Part shown: in pieces, positions 22,587 to 29,531 of the stretch
Layout: every line of letters starts with the position of its first letter
Position numbering within the stretch: position 1 is the stretch's first letter
Assembly (NCBI GenBank): GCA_022571295.1
Contig: JACZYA010000015.1
Location: 1 to 34,632, forward strand
Source: Acidobacteriota bacterium
Lineage (GTDB): Bacteria > Acidobacteriota > Terriglobia > Acidiferrales > 2-02-FULL-67-57
Direction: 5' to 3'
DNA: 34,632 nt
Program-made: the position numbers and the translations under genes
Notes under the pieces: generated by a model
Told to the model about the DNA's origin: nothing
Databases searched by the model: none
Seen by the model: only the letters and a program-made list of their open reading frames with translations

Positions 22587-22724
22587 ATGGCTAAAGGAAA
22601 AAGATCGAGCACGTCCCCCGCAACAGGGGACTACACGAGGGGGTTCAGGGAGCGAAGTTCCACGGGGCCACGAGACCCCACCTCCCAAAGAGATTGGCCC
22701 CAACGCTCCCGCCCCCTTCCTTGA
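22587..22724 (+). CDS. Weak 45-codon ORF after the palindromic promoter, possibly a gene relic
   Basis: The frame starts MAKGKRSSTSPATGDYTRGF and is rich in Arg, Ser and Pro. The ATG lies 4 nt after the -10-like hexamer, so the transcript would be leaderless. The opening is basic, as in small DNA-binding proteins, but no fold is recognisable. It may be the remnant of a regulator gene that used the palindrome. Confidence 0.2.
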   Translation: MAKGKRSSTSPATGDYTRGFRERSSTGPRDPTSQRDWPQRSRPLP

Positions 22725-22809
22725 ATCCTGCCCCGTAGAGTGTTCCGCTGTACCCGCACTTCCGCTTGCTCGGTTGGGCGAAGAGACCAAAATGCCGGGG
22801 AGTTCGAGG

Positions 22810-23379
22810 TTAGTGCCAGTCCACGCTCACGCGTTGGGAGCCGATCACTACGTATCCATTCTTTCGGGCGAAGGCTACGAGGTCGATTAGAAGCTGGACA
22901 TCCTTTTCGCAATACTCGACTACCTTGGCTTTGTCCCCAGCCCGCCACCACGCGACCGCGTCCAGCCCGGAGCCGCTTTTGGTGGAACCCAGGGTTTGGC
23001 TCGCCAAGTTGTCCAACTTGACGCGGTGCCCCAGCCGGCGCTTCAGGTCGGCCAGCAGGTCGAACGATTTGGTTTGAAGCTGCTCGACCGAGGCATAGGC
23101 CCGCAGCACTTCGAAATCAAAGCGGTCACCATTGAAGGTGATGACACGAGGAAACCGGCCCAACTCAGAAACAAGTTGCCCCGCATCTTCCTCGAACCAG
23201 TGCCGGAAGCGGCGCTGCGCGTCCCAGGTCACAGCCAGCGCCAAGCCAAACTGCCGGATGTTCGACCAACCCCCCGGCACCTCGTGCGACAGCCGGAGGG
23301 TTTCCACGTCCAGATAGATTTCCGTTCGAGGGTCGGAATTACGTCCTGCGAGTCCGGTGGGTTGGGTGGAATTCTCCAT
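22810..23379 (-). CDS. DEDD-superfamily 3'-5' exonuclease (RNase H-like, YprB type)
   Basis: A 189-residue nuclease-like protein. Exo I is D24-x-E26 (IYLDVETLRL), Exo II is around FNGDRFDFEVL (D85/D88), and Exo III is Y156-x3-D160 (VEYCEKDVQLL). The spacing matches the ribonuclease-H-like YprB/predicted 3'-5' exonuclease group rather than DNA polymerase proofreading subunits. It should need two divalent metals. The substrate (DNA or RNA) is unknown. It ends in SQRVSVDWH without a further domain. The next gene on this strand (YbaK-like) ends about 65 nt upstream. Confidence 0.85.
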   Translation of the reverse strand: MENSTQPTGLAGRNSDPRTEIYLDVETLRLSHEVPGGWSNIRQFGLALAVTWDAQRRFRHWFEEDAGQLVSELGRFPRVITFNGDRFDFEVLRAYASVEQLQTKSFDLLADLKRRLGHRVKLDNLASQTLGSTKSGSGLDAVAWWRAGDKAKVVEYCEKDVQLLIDLVAFARKNGYVVIGSQRVSVDWH

Positions 23380-23444
23380 AAGCCCGGGCGGCGCTTGCGC
23401 GCGCCGTGCGCTGGGCGGGCGCGGCCGGCCTACTGCTTCCTCGG

Positions 23445-24188
23445 TTAGCGGCGACGCTTTCGAGTTCTGCGCCTGGCAGTCTTCTTCCGAGCCTTGCGGG
23501 TTTTCTTCCTGGGCTTGGTTTTCTTCTTGCTTTTCTTTTTGGCCCTGGGTTTCTTTCTGGATTTGGCCTTCTTCCGCGGCCTAGCTTTCTTCTTGGACTT
23601 GAGCCGAGCCTTCCTCTTGGGGCTGGCTTTTTTCTTACGCTTGGCCTTTTTCTTGGCTTTGGCTTTGGCTTTCTTTCTGGCTTTGGCGGTCGCGGCCTTT
23701 TTCTTGGCCGCCACTTCCACCGCTGGCGCCACGGCGAAGCTCCCCACGCGCGGCCGGGCCAGGCGGTTGAAATCAGAGTAGCGCACGCGGATGGCCTCGG
23801 CGTGGGTGCCGGCGTTGATGACGATGTTCTCGGCGGTGATCAGTTCCTGGTCCACGTAGGTGGGCAGGTTGTAGAGACTGCCGAAGGGAGGCATGGCGCC
23901 CAGCTCGCAGTCGGGGAAAAGCTGCTGGAACTCAGACTCGCTGGCGAGCGAGCATCTCTTGACTCCCCCGGTGCGCGCCAACTGCTTGAAATTCACGCGT
24001 CGCGGGGCCGGCAGCGCCGCCAGGGCGTAGGCCCCGTCCATCTTCACCACCACCACTTTGACAAACTCGTTCCCGGGCACGTGCATCCGGGCGGCCAGTT
24101 GTTGGGCGGTAAAGGCAGGGTCGTGCTGCATCAAATCGTAGCCCACTTGATTGTCGTCCAGGAATTGCTTGAGGCGGGTAGAAATCAT
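23445..24188 (-). CDS. YbaK/aminoacyl-tRNA deacylase-domain protein with long Lys/Arg-rich tail
   Basis: A 247-residue protein starting at the ATG at 24188, preceded by GGAGGG. Residues about 1-150 form a YbaK/prolyl-tRNA-deacylase-like domain (TAQQLAARMHVPGNEFVKVV, GAYALAALPAPRRVNF, AMPPFGSLYNLPTYVDQEL, VINAGTHAEAIRVRYSDF). The typical Lys after the VPG segment is K45 in FVKVVVVK. Residues 162-247 are an 86-residue tail: 57 are Lys or Arg, none acidic, the rest mainly Ala, Ser, Thr and Pro, like a histone-H1 tail. The domain suggests editing of mischarged tRNA. The tail suggests binding to nucleic acid, ribosome or nucleoid. Confidence 0.88.
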   Translation of the reverse strand: MISTRLKQFLDDNQVGYDLMQHDPAFTAQQLAARMHVPGNEFVKVVVVKMDGAYALAALPAPRRVNFKQLARTGGVKRCSLASESEFQQLFPDCELGAMPPFGSLYNLPTYVDQELITAENIVINAGTHAEAIRVRYSDFNRLARPRVGSFAVAPAVEVAAKKKAATAKARKKAKAKAKKKAKRKKKASPKRKARLKSKKKARPRKKAKSRKKPRAKKKSKKKTKPRKKTRKARKKTARRRTRKRRR

Positions 24189-24304
24189 GGTGCCCTCCTT
24201 CTCCACTGGCCCGGAGTCCGCGCCATCCCCAGGCCAATCCAGCATACCAAAGCTGGCGGCACGGAGCTAGAATTCAGTCTCTTTTTAATCTTCAGGGTTG
24301 GGCC

Positions 24305-24343
24305 AAAAAAGGGGCGGCGGGTGGGGGGAAACCACCCGCCGCC
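24305..24343 (-). terminator. Rho-independent terminator of the nrdJ-linked gene group
   Basis: A perfect 12-bp stem (GGCGGCGGGTGG at 24313-24324 with CCACCCGCCGCC at 24332-24343) and a 7-nt loop are followed, on the reverse strand, by CC and six T residues (24310-24305). The polarity fits termination of leftward transcripts from the small genes above 24416. Confidence 0.85.
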
Positions 24344-24415
24344 TGCGTGGGGTAGGCAAACCCTCCCGGGGAGGGAGGACTTACCATGGGGACATCCAAA
24401 TTCGTCGTCTTTTTG

Positions 24416-24631
24416 CTAGCGCCGACGGCTCCTGTGCTTCCCCCTAGCCGGCCCCGGGCCAACCCCAGGGGCGGCGCGTATGCTCAACTCTGCGTCCACC
24501 CGGAAGCGAATCATGGGGTGCCGGGTGCGCAAGCTGTGCGCTGTGTCAGCAGCAGTAGCGAAGTCGGGGAGCCCGCGCGCTCGCTCCCAGTGCTTCCCCC
24601 CGTCGTAGCTCTTCCAGATCACGAAGTTCAC
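24416..24631 (-). CDS. Small hypothetical protein, last gene of the nrdJ-linked group
   Basis: About 71 residues, read from a GTG at 24631 (a second GTG at 24622 is possible). The start region contains FVIWKSYDGGKHWERARGLPDF. The middle is IRFRVDAELSIRAAP, and the C-terminus is basic (ARGKHRSRRR). GGAGGA lies about 10-15 nt upstream of the start. No family is recognised. It begins about 26 nt after the preceding small gene and ends about 70 nt before the terminator. Confidence 0.5.
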   Translation of the reverse strand: MNFVIWKSYDGGKHWERARGLPDFATAADTAHSLRTRHPMIRFRVDAELSIRAAPGVGPGPARGKHRSRRR

Positions 24632-24657
24632 GATTGTGGTCTTTTTCCCGTCCTCCG

Positions 24658-24873
24658 TTAGGCCTTGCTTTGCGCCGAACTCTCCAGCAACCCCAGCACG
24701 GAACGAATCTCTTCCGCCTCCAGCCCCAGCGCCGCCACCGCGCTCAGGCCGCAGATGGCTGCGCCGATCATGTCTTCCCGGCGGACACACTCGATCAGTT
24801 GAGCCGAGAGGGCGACGGCACAGCCCCCCCGCACCGATTTCTCCAACTTCCCTATCTCCGCCCAATTTCTCAT
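24658..24873 (-). CDS. Small hypothetical protein in the nrdJ-linked group
   Basis: A 71-residue protein starting MRNWAEIGKLEKSVRGGCAV, with GAGGAG 9 nt before the ATG. The sequence is mostly helical and Ala/Leu-rich (VALSAQLIECVRREDMIGAAICGLSAVAALGLEAEEIRSVLGLLE). It is amphipathic rather than membrane-spanning. A four-helix or helix-hairpin fold is plausible. No homologue is recognised. It lies 26 nt after the preceding Cys-pair gene. Confidence 0.55.
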   Translation of the reverse strand: MRNWAEIGKLEKSVRGGCAVALSAQLIECVRREDMIGAAICGLSAVAALGLEAEEIRSVLGLLESSAQSKA

Positions 24874-24899
24874 GTGGCCTTGCTCCTCACCTGTCGTCC

Positions 24900-25217
24900 C
24901 TAGCTCGGCACCACCGCCGACGGGGCCAGCGCTTGCGCCCACACCTGCGCGCGCTGGTACCGCTCGGGCTCACACAACGAGCAAATGACGTCGCTGACTT
25001 CTCGTCCGGCCTCCCGCCCGCCCTCGACGAAGGTCAGCCAGAGCAAGGCGTGGGGAGCGCGGTGCCGGCAGCGGCTGGCGTCGGCACGCACAGCCGGGGC
25101 CAGCGGGCCGCTTGCGAACTCGATCTGGTAGCGGCCACTCCGGTTGGGGGGTGGGACTACGACCACCCGGATGTTTTCGAGAGAATAGAGTTCCGCCGTT
25201 GGAGCACTACCTGCCAT
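24900..25217 (-). CDS. Cys-containing small protein, paralogue of the 80-residue gene upstream
   Basis: A 105-residue protein with GGAGG about 10 nt before the ATG. The N-terminal half is strand-rich (LYSLENIRVVVVPPPNRSGRYQIEFASG). The C-terminal half carries CRHRAPHALLWLTFVEGG and then CSLCEPERYQRAQ. The same layout, C...HAVLF...CSICNPDRYWG, occurs in the protein at 25311-25553, so the two look like diverged tandem paralogues. This copy has lost one Cys of the first pair, so a zinc site would need the His. Function is unknown. Confidence 0.6.
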   Translation of the reverse strand: MAGSAPTAELYSLENIRVVVVPPPNRSGRYQIEFASGPLAPAVRADASRCRHRAPHALLWLTFVEGGREAGREVSDVICSLCEPERYQRAQVWAQALAPSAVVPS

Positions 25218-25310
25218 TGCGCACCATCCTCCCCCGTCGAGGGGGCCGTTCCTGCTTTCCCCGCCAACTCCGGCTCGACCGTCACACGGCCCGCGCGAGC
25301 CCCTTTGGGC

Positions 25311-25553
25311 TCACGAGACCTTGGGCATCCACCTCTCGGCCAGGAATTTTTCCTGATCGAACTCGGTGGCCAACTTCAATCCCCAGTAGCGGTCGGGGTT
25401 GCAAATCGAGCAGCCGCTGGAGAGCTCGTCCTGCCGCTCCACCCGGCCCCGCCGCCCGAAGTGCAACTGGAAGAGCACGGCGTGCTGGGTATCGATGCGG
25501 CAGACGGGGCAGTAGCGCTGCCGCAACTCAACTTTCAGGTCTGCCTTGACCAT
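25311..25553 (-). CDS. Small zinc-ribbon-like protein downstream of nrdJ
   Basis: An 80-residue protein from the ATG at 25553 (MVKADLKVELRQRYCPVCRI). Two Cys pairs, CPVC and CSIC, about 30 residues apart, form a convincing zinc-ribbon pattern. The second is embedded in GCSICNPDRYWGLKLATEFD. An upstream in-frame start overlapping the previous gene is less likely. It begins 20 nt after the 89-residue gene, in the same transcription unit as nrdJ. A link to ribonucleotide reductase redox or zinc handling is inference from position only. Confidence 0.65.
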   Translation of the reverse strand: MVKADLKVELRQRYCPVCRIDTQHAVLFQLHFGRRGRVERQDELSSGCSICNPDRYWGLKLATEFDQEKFLAERWMPKVS

Positions 25554-25573
25554 GGCTTCAGCCTTCTTCCCCG

Positions 25574-25843
25574 TTACGGCTGGGCTGAACGCTCCAGCCC
25601 GAAGTGGCACCCCTTGGCTTCGCAGTCATGCTCCGGATCCACTTCCCGCACGTAGTCGTGGCCGCGCGCCAGCGCGTCCTCGGGCTGCGCAAAACCCGCC
25701 AGTTGCGGCGCGCGGTCGAAGGGCGTGCGCAAATCCACCACGTTCAACTCCCACTTGCCGTCATCGGGCAGAACCAGAATGTGGATGCGCCCGTCCTCCA
25801 TCTCATGCACAAACGGTTCGTGCATCGCCGCTCCCTGAATCAT
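25574..25843 (-). CDS. Small hypothetical protein translationally coupled to nrdJ
   Basis: An 89-residue acidic protein. Its ATG shares the A of the nrdJ stop codon (TGATG), a coupling arrangement. An internal ATG at 25825 has a better Shine-Dalgarno (GGGAG, 5 nt) and may be the true start, giving MHEPFVHEMEDGRIHILVLP. Features are WELNVVDLRTPFDRAPQL, FAQPEDALARGHDYVREVDP and EHDCEAKGCHFGLE, which has a C-x4-C pair and neighbouring His residues. No family is recognised. Confidence 0.65.
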   Translation of the reverse strand: MIQGAAMHEPFVHEMEDGRIHILVLPDDGKWELNVVDLRTPFDRAPQLAGFAQPEDALARGHDYVREVDPEHDCEAKGCHFGLERSAQP

Positions 25844-28602
25844 CACGAGCACCCCGAGGTGCCGCCGCAGTTGTGGCACTTGTAGCAGGAGCCGTTGCGG
25901 GTCATGAGCGAGCCGCAATCGGGACAGGTGGGAGCGTCGGGCGAGACTTCCACCGGCGCAGGGGTGAACTGCATCCTGCGCTCCACCCGCTGCACTTCTC
26001 CCTCTCCGCTGATTTCCCCTGCCGCCGCCACCGCCGGCGTAGGCTCAGGGGCAGCCGTTTCCCCGTTGGCATTCAGGTCCACGGTCTTGTACTTGGGAGA
26101 GATGAAGCGCGCGCCCAGCCAGCGGAAGATATAGTCAATAATGGACTTAGCGATCGGAATCTCCGGGTTGTTGGTCCAACCGGAAGGCTCAAAGCGGACG
26201 TGCTGGAACTTGTCCACGTAGATCTTGAGCGGCACCCCGTGTTGCAGCGCGATGGAAATGCCCAGGGCGAAGCTGTCCATCACGCCCGAGAGGGTGGAGC
26301 CTTCCTTGGCCATGGTGATGAAGATTTCGCCCGGCAGGCCGTCGGGGTAGAGCCCAACGGTGATGTAGCCCTCGTGGCCGCCGACGGAAAACTTGTGGGT
26401 GACGGCCTGCCGCGTTTCCGGCAGCTTGCGGCGCTTGGGACGAGGGTGCAGGTCAGCCTCCGGGGCGGCCGCCGCCTGCTGCTCGGTCTTGGAGGTCCCT
26501 GCGGCGGGGGAGAGGGGCTGGACCTTCTTGGAGCCATCGCGGTAGATGGCCACGGCCTTTGCGCCCAGCCGCCAAGCCTCGATGTAGGTGTCCATGACCT
26601 CTTCCACCGTGGTCTCTTCCGGCATGTTGACGGTTTTGGAGATGGCGCCGCTGACGAAGGGCTGCACCACCGCCATCATCTTCAGGTGGCCGCGGTACTG
26701 GATGGAGCGCCGACCGTCGGCGGGCTTGAGCGAGCAATCGAACACCGGCAGGTGCTCTTCCTTCAGATGAGGCGCGGCTTCGATGGTGCCGGTGCGGTCG
26801 ATGTGGTCAACGATGTCGCTGACCTGATCGGGCTTGTAGCCCAAGCGCTGCAAAGCCATGGGGACGGTGTTGTTGACGATCTTGATGACGCCGCCGCCCA
26901 CCAGCCGCTTGTACTTCACCAGGGCGAGGTCGGGCTCGATGCCGGTGGTGTCGCAGTCCATCATGAAAGCGATGGTGCCGGTGGGCGCAATCACGGAGGC
27001 CTGGGCGTTGCGGTAGCCGAACTTCTTGCCCGCGGCCAGCGCTTGGTCCCAGGCGTCCTGGGCCGCGGCCACCAGCGGGGCGGGGACGTTCTCGGCGTTG
27101 ATGCCGCGCAGGGCGTCGCGGTGCAAGGAGATGACGTCCAACATAGCATCCCGGTTCTGCGGATAGCCGGAGAAAGGGCCGGTGACCTCGGCGATGCGGG
27201 CGCTGGTCTGGTAGGCCTGGCCGGTCATCAAGGCGGTGAGGACAGCGGCCAGGTCGCGCCCGGCGTCGCTGTCGTAAGGCAGTCCGGAAGCCATCAACAG
27301 CGCGCCCAGGTTGGCGTAGCCCAAACCCAGCGGCCGGTAGTCGTGGGAGTTGCGCTCGATTTTTTCGGTGGGATAGCTGGCGCTCCCGACGATGATTTCC
27401 ATGGCCGTGACGACTACGTCCACCGCGTGCCGGAACTTCTCCGCGTCAAAGTTCCCCGCCCCGTCCACAAACTTCATCAGGTTGAACGACGACAAGTTGC
27501 AGGCCGAGTCGTCCAAGAACATGTACTCCGAGCAGGGATTGGAGGCATTGATGCGGTCGGTGACTTTGCAGGTGTGCCAGCGGTTGACGGCGGTGTCGTA
27601 CTGCATGCCGGGGTCGCCGCACTGATGGGTGGCTTCGGCAATCTGGCGGAGCAGGTCGCGGGCGCGAAACTCTTGAGCCGGCTGGCCGGTCACCACCGAG
27701 TGGGTCCACCAGGGTTGATCCTCCACCGCCGCCCGCATGAACTCATCGGTCACGCGCACGGAGTGGTTGGCGTTCTGGAAAAAGACCGAGCCGTAAGCCT
27801 CGCCGTCAATGGAGGAATCGTAGCCCAGGCCGACCAGCGCCCAGGCTTTGCGCTCCTCGCGCGCCTTGCAGCCGATGAACTCCTCGATGTCGGGGTGGTC
27901 AATGTTGAGGATGACCATCTTGGCGGCGCGGCGAGTTTTGCCGCCCGACTTGATGACGCCAGCGAAGGCGTCGAACCCTTTCATGAAGCTGACCGGCCCG
28001 GAGGCGGTGCCGCCGCCGGAGAGAGTCTCAGTGGAGCCGCGCAGGTGGCTGAAGTTGGTGCCGGTGCCGGAGCCCCACTTGAACAGCATGCCTTCGCTCT
28101 TGGCGAGGTCCATGATGGATTCCATGCGGTCGTCGAGCGCTTGGATGAAGCAGGCCGAGCACTGCGGCCGCGGCATCACACCCACGTTGAACCAGACCGG
28201 GGAGTTGAAAGCGACCATTTGGTTGAGCAGCAGGTGGGTGAGCTCGTCGCGGAAGATGGCGTGGTCTTCGGCGGAGGCAAAGTAGCTGCCATCCCGGCCC
28301 CAGTCGGCCAGGGTATCGGCCACGCGGCCGATCAGTTGGCGCATGCTCGCTTCGCGCTCCGGAGTGCCGCGGTTGCCGTGGAAGTATTTGCTGGCGACGA
28401 TGTTGGTGGCGGTCTGCGACCAGTCCTTGGGGACCTCCACGTCATGCTGCTCGAAGATAACCTCGCCCTTCTCGTTGGCGATGGAGGCAGTGCGCTGCTC
28501 CCATTGCACCTCATCGTAGGGGGAAACGCCCTCGCGCGTGAACAACCGACGGAACTTCAACCCTGCTTGTGTACCGCTAGAAAGGACTTCCCGTTCACCC
28601 AT
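25843..28602 (-). CDS. nrdJ: Vitamin B12-dependent (class II) ribonucleoside-diphosphate reductase
   Basis: A 919-residue adenosylcobalamin-dependent reductase converting ribonucleotides to deoxyribonucleotides. GAGGAG 9 nt before the ATG at 28602 sets the start. Key elements are FNSPVWFNVG with the Cys pair C148/C151, KWGSGTGTNFSHLRG, KSGGKTRRAAKMV, the active-site NPCSE (355-359, C357) followed by C368 in DDSACNLSSFNL, and PTGTIAFMMDCDTTGIEP. A TSCPD domain (GHEGYITVGLYPDG) follows. The C-terminal zinc ribbon starts CPDCG and ends CYKCHNCGGTSGCS, supplying the regenerating cysteines. It heads a leftward group of small genes. Confidence 0.97.
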   Translation of the reverse strand: MGEREVLSSGTQAGLKFRRLFTREGVSPYDEVQWEQRTASIANEKGEVIFEQHDVEVPKDWSQTATNIVASKYFHGNRGTPEREASMRQLIGRVADTLADWGRDGSYFASAEDHAIFRDELTHLLLNQMVAFNSPVWFNVGVMPRPQCSACFIQALDDRMESIMDLAKSEGMLFKWGSGTGTNFSHLRGSTETLSGGGTASGPVSFMKGFDAFAGVIKSGGKTRRAAKMVILNIDHPDIEEFIGCKAREERKAWALVGLGYDSSIDGEAYGSVFFQNANHSVRVTDEFMRAAVEDQPWWTHSVVTGQPAQEFRARDLLRQIAEATHQCGDPGMQYDTAVNRWHTCKVTDRINASNPCSEYMFLDDSACNLSSFNLMKFVDGAGNFDAEKFRHAVDVVVTAMEIIVGSASYPTEKIERNSHDYRPLGLGYANLGALLMASGLPYDSDAGRDLAAVLTALMTGQAYQTSARIAEVTGPFSGYPQNRDAMLDVISLHRDALRGINAENVPAPLVAAAQDAWDQALAAGKKFGYRNAQASVIAPTGTIAFMMDCDTTGIEPDLALVKYKRLVGGGVIKIVNNTVPMALQRLGYKPDQVSDIVDHIDRTGTIEAAPHLKEEHLPVFDCSLKPADGRRSIQYRGHLKMMAVVQPFVSGAISKTVNMPEETTVEEVMDTYIEAWRLGAKAVAIYRDGSKKVQPLSPAAGTSKTEQQAAAAPEADLHPRPKRRKLPETRQAVTHKFSVGGHEGYITVGLYPDGLPGEIFITMAKEGSTLSGVMDSFALGISIALQHGVPLKIYVDKFQHVRFEPSGWTNNPEIPIAKSIIDYIFRWLGARFISPKYKTVDLNANGETAAPEPTPAVAAAGEISGEGEVQRVERRMQFTPAPVEVSPDAPTCPDCGSLMTRNGSCYKCHNCGGTSGCS

Positions 28603-28740
28603 GACTTGCCGCTCCTCAAGTAGTGTGCCCTGCTCTGCGCCGGATGGCTCCCACAACCCCATCCGGGGAAAAGAGGAGCGGGCTTCCCCGGCGCTGTCGC
28701 TACGGCTTCCCAGTACCTGAGGCAACCCCGCTGCGGTTGG
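28603..28740 (-). promoter_or_regulatory. Structured nrdJ leader, possible cobalamin riboswitch
   Basis: The roughly 130-nt untranslated leader can form CAACC/GGTTG, CCGGGGAA/TTCCCCGG (a perfect 8-bp stem) and GGATGG/CCATCC hairpins. The stretch GGTACTGGGAAGCCG followed later by GCCCGCTCCT partly resembles the GGGAA...CCCGC core of cobalamin riboswitches. The GGTG element and the B12 box are not evident. Class II reductase genes are sometimes under such control, so it is a candidate only. Confidence 0.25.
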
Positions 28741-28769
28741 CTTATACGCCCGCGACTTGGCGGTGTCAA
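28741..28769 (-). promoter_or_regulatory. nrdJ promoter
   Basis: On the reverse strand TTGACA (28769-28764) is separated by exactly 17 nt from TATAAG (28746-28741), a near-consensus sigma-70 promoter. The predicted start is near 28734, giving a leader of about 130 nt before the nrdJ ATG. Confidence 0.8.
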
Positions 28770-28807
28770 GAAAAAAGCGCATCCTGTAGGAGTTCTCCCC
28801 GAATATC

Positions 28808-28823
28808 CGCCTATATATTGTAT
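28808..28823. promoter_or_regulatory. NrdR-box-like site upstream of nrdJ
   Basis: The core CTATATATTGT (28811-28821) fits the NrdR consensus (acaCwAtATaTwGtgt) at the conserved core. It lies about 45 bp upstream of the nrdJ -35 box. NrdR boxes usually occur in pairs, and the expected second box is not clear here. Confidence 0.45.
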
Positions 28824-28950
28824 GGCGAACGCCCAGCGAAAGTCCAGCCCCCAAGCCGGCTCCTGGACACCCCCAGGGGGCGCGCGGCCCATAATGGCAC
28901 CCATACCAAAAGGAGCGTGCCTAGCTCGCTCTGCCGGAGGGGGGAACCTC

Positions 28951-29513
28951 ATGGTTAGCCGCTTAAGAAACGGAGGGCTTCTGGTGCTGCTGCTTGTGTT
29001 GCTGCTGGCGCTGCCGGCCCTGCTGGCCGGGCAGGAAGAGCCGCCGCCAGACGTCTGGAAGCCGTTGCGCGTGCTGGTGGGGTCGTGGGAAGGAACCGGC
29101 ACCGGTCGGTGGGGAGACACTCGACCGTCGAGCGCGAATACCGGTTCGTGCTGCGCGGCGCCTACCTGCGCGGCAGCACCAAGTCGGTCTATCCGCCGCA
29201 GGAGAAAAATCCCGAAGGCGAAGTGCACGAGGAGTTCAGCTTTTACAGCTACGACCGTCGGGCGGGCAAGTTCATGCTGCGCCAGTTCAGCGTGGAGAAG
29301 ATCGTCAACCGCTACGTGCAGGAGGAGATTTCCGCCGACGGGAAGACGCTGGTCTTCCGTACCGAAAGTATCGAAAACTTTCGCCCCGGGTGGCGGGCGC
29401 GGGAAACCATCAAGATTGTAAGCGACGACGAGTTTATTGAAATCTTCGAACTGGCCCCGCCGGAGCAGGACTTGCAGGAGTACCTGCGCAACCACTTCCA
29501 CCGGAAGAAATAA
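28951..29513 (+). pseudogene. Secreted DUF1579-like protein interrupted by a frameshift
   Basis: The gene starts at ATG 28951 after GGAGGGGGG and encodes a signal peptide (GGLLVLLLVLLLALPALLAG) followed by PPPDVWKPLRVLVGSWEGTGTG. Family-like sequence then continues in another frame (STVEREYRFVLRGAYLRGST ... EVHEEFSFYSYDRRAGKFML ... ADGKTLVFRTESIENF ... DEFIEIFELAPP) to the stop at 29513. Restoring one base near the GGGG run at 29111-29114 joins the halves into a protein of about 187 residues. The intact product would be a small lipocalin-like beta-barrel of unknown function. A sequencing error and a true mutation cannot be told apart here. Confidence 0.75.
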
Positions 29514-29531
29514 TCCTTTCGCAGAAAAGCA

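Larger units (their letters stand above)
22296..22809. other. Gene-poor gap holding a repeat and an operator-like palindrome
   Basis: The stretch contains the second copy of the double-hairpin repeat (22369-22463) and a perfect 10-bp inverted repeat with promoter-like hexamers (22552-22582). A weak 45-codon frame from 22587 to 22724 is also present. The rest has no recognisable gene. Confidence 0.6.

Noticed and set aside
25546-28623. A 1025-codon open frame on the plus strand
   Set aside because: It is antisense to nrdJ, which has full family motifs. The plus-strand translation is His/Gly/Val-rich and low in structure, as expected for the opposite strand of a GC-rich gene.
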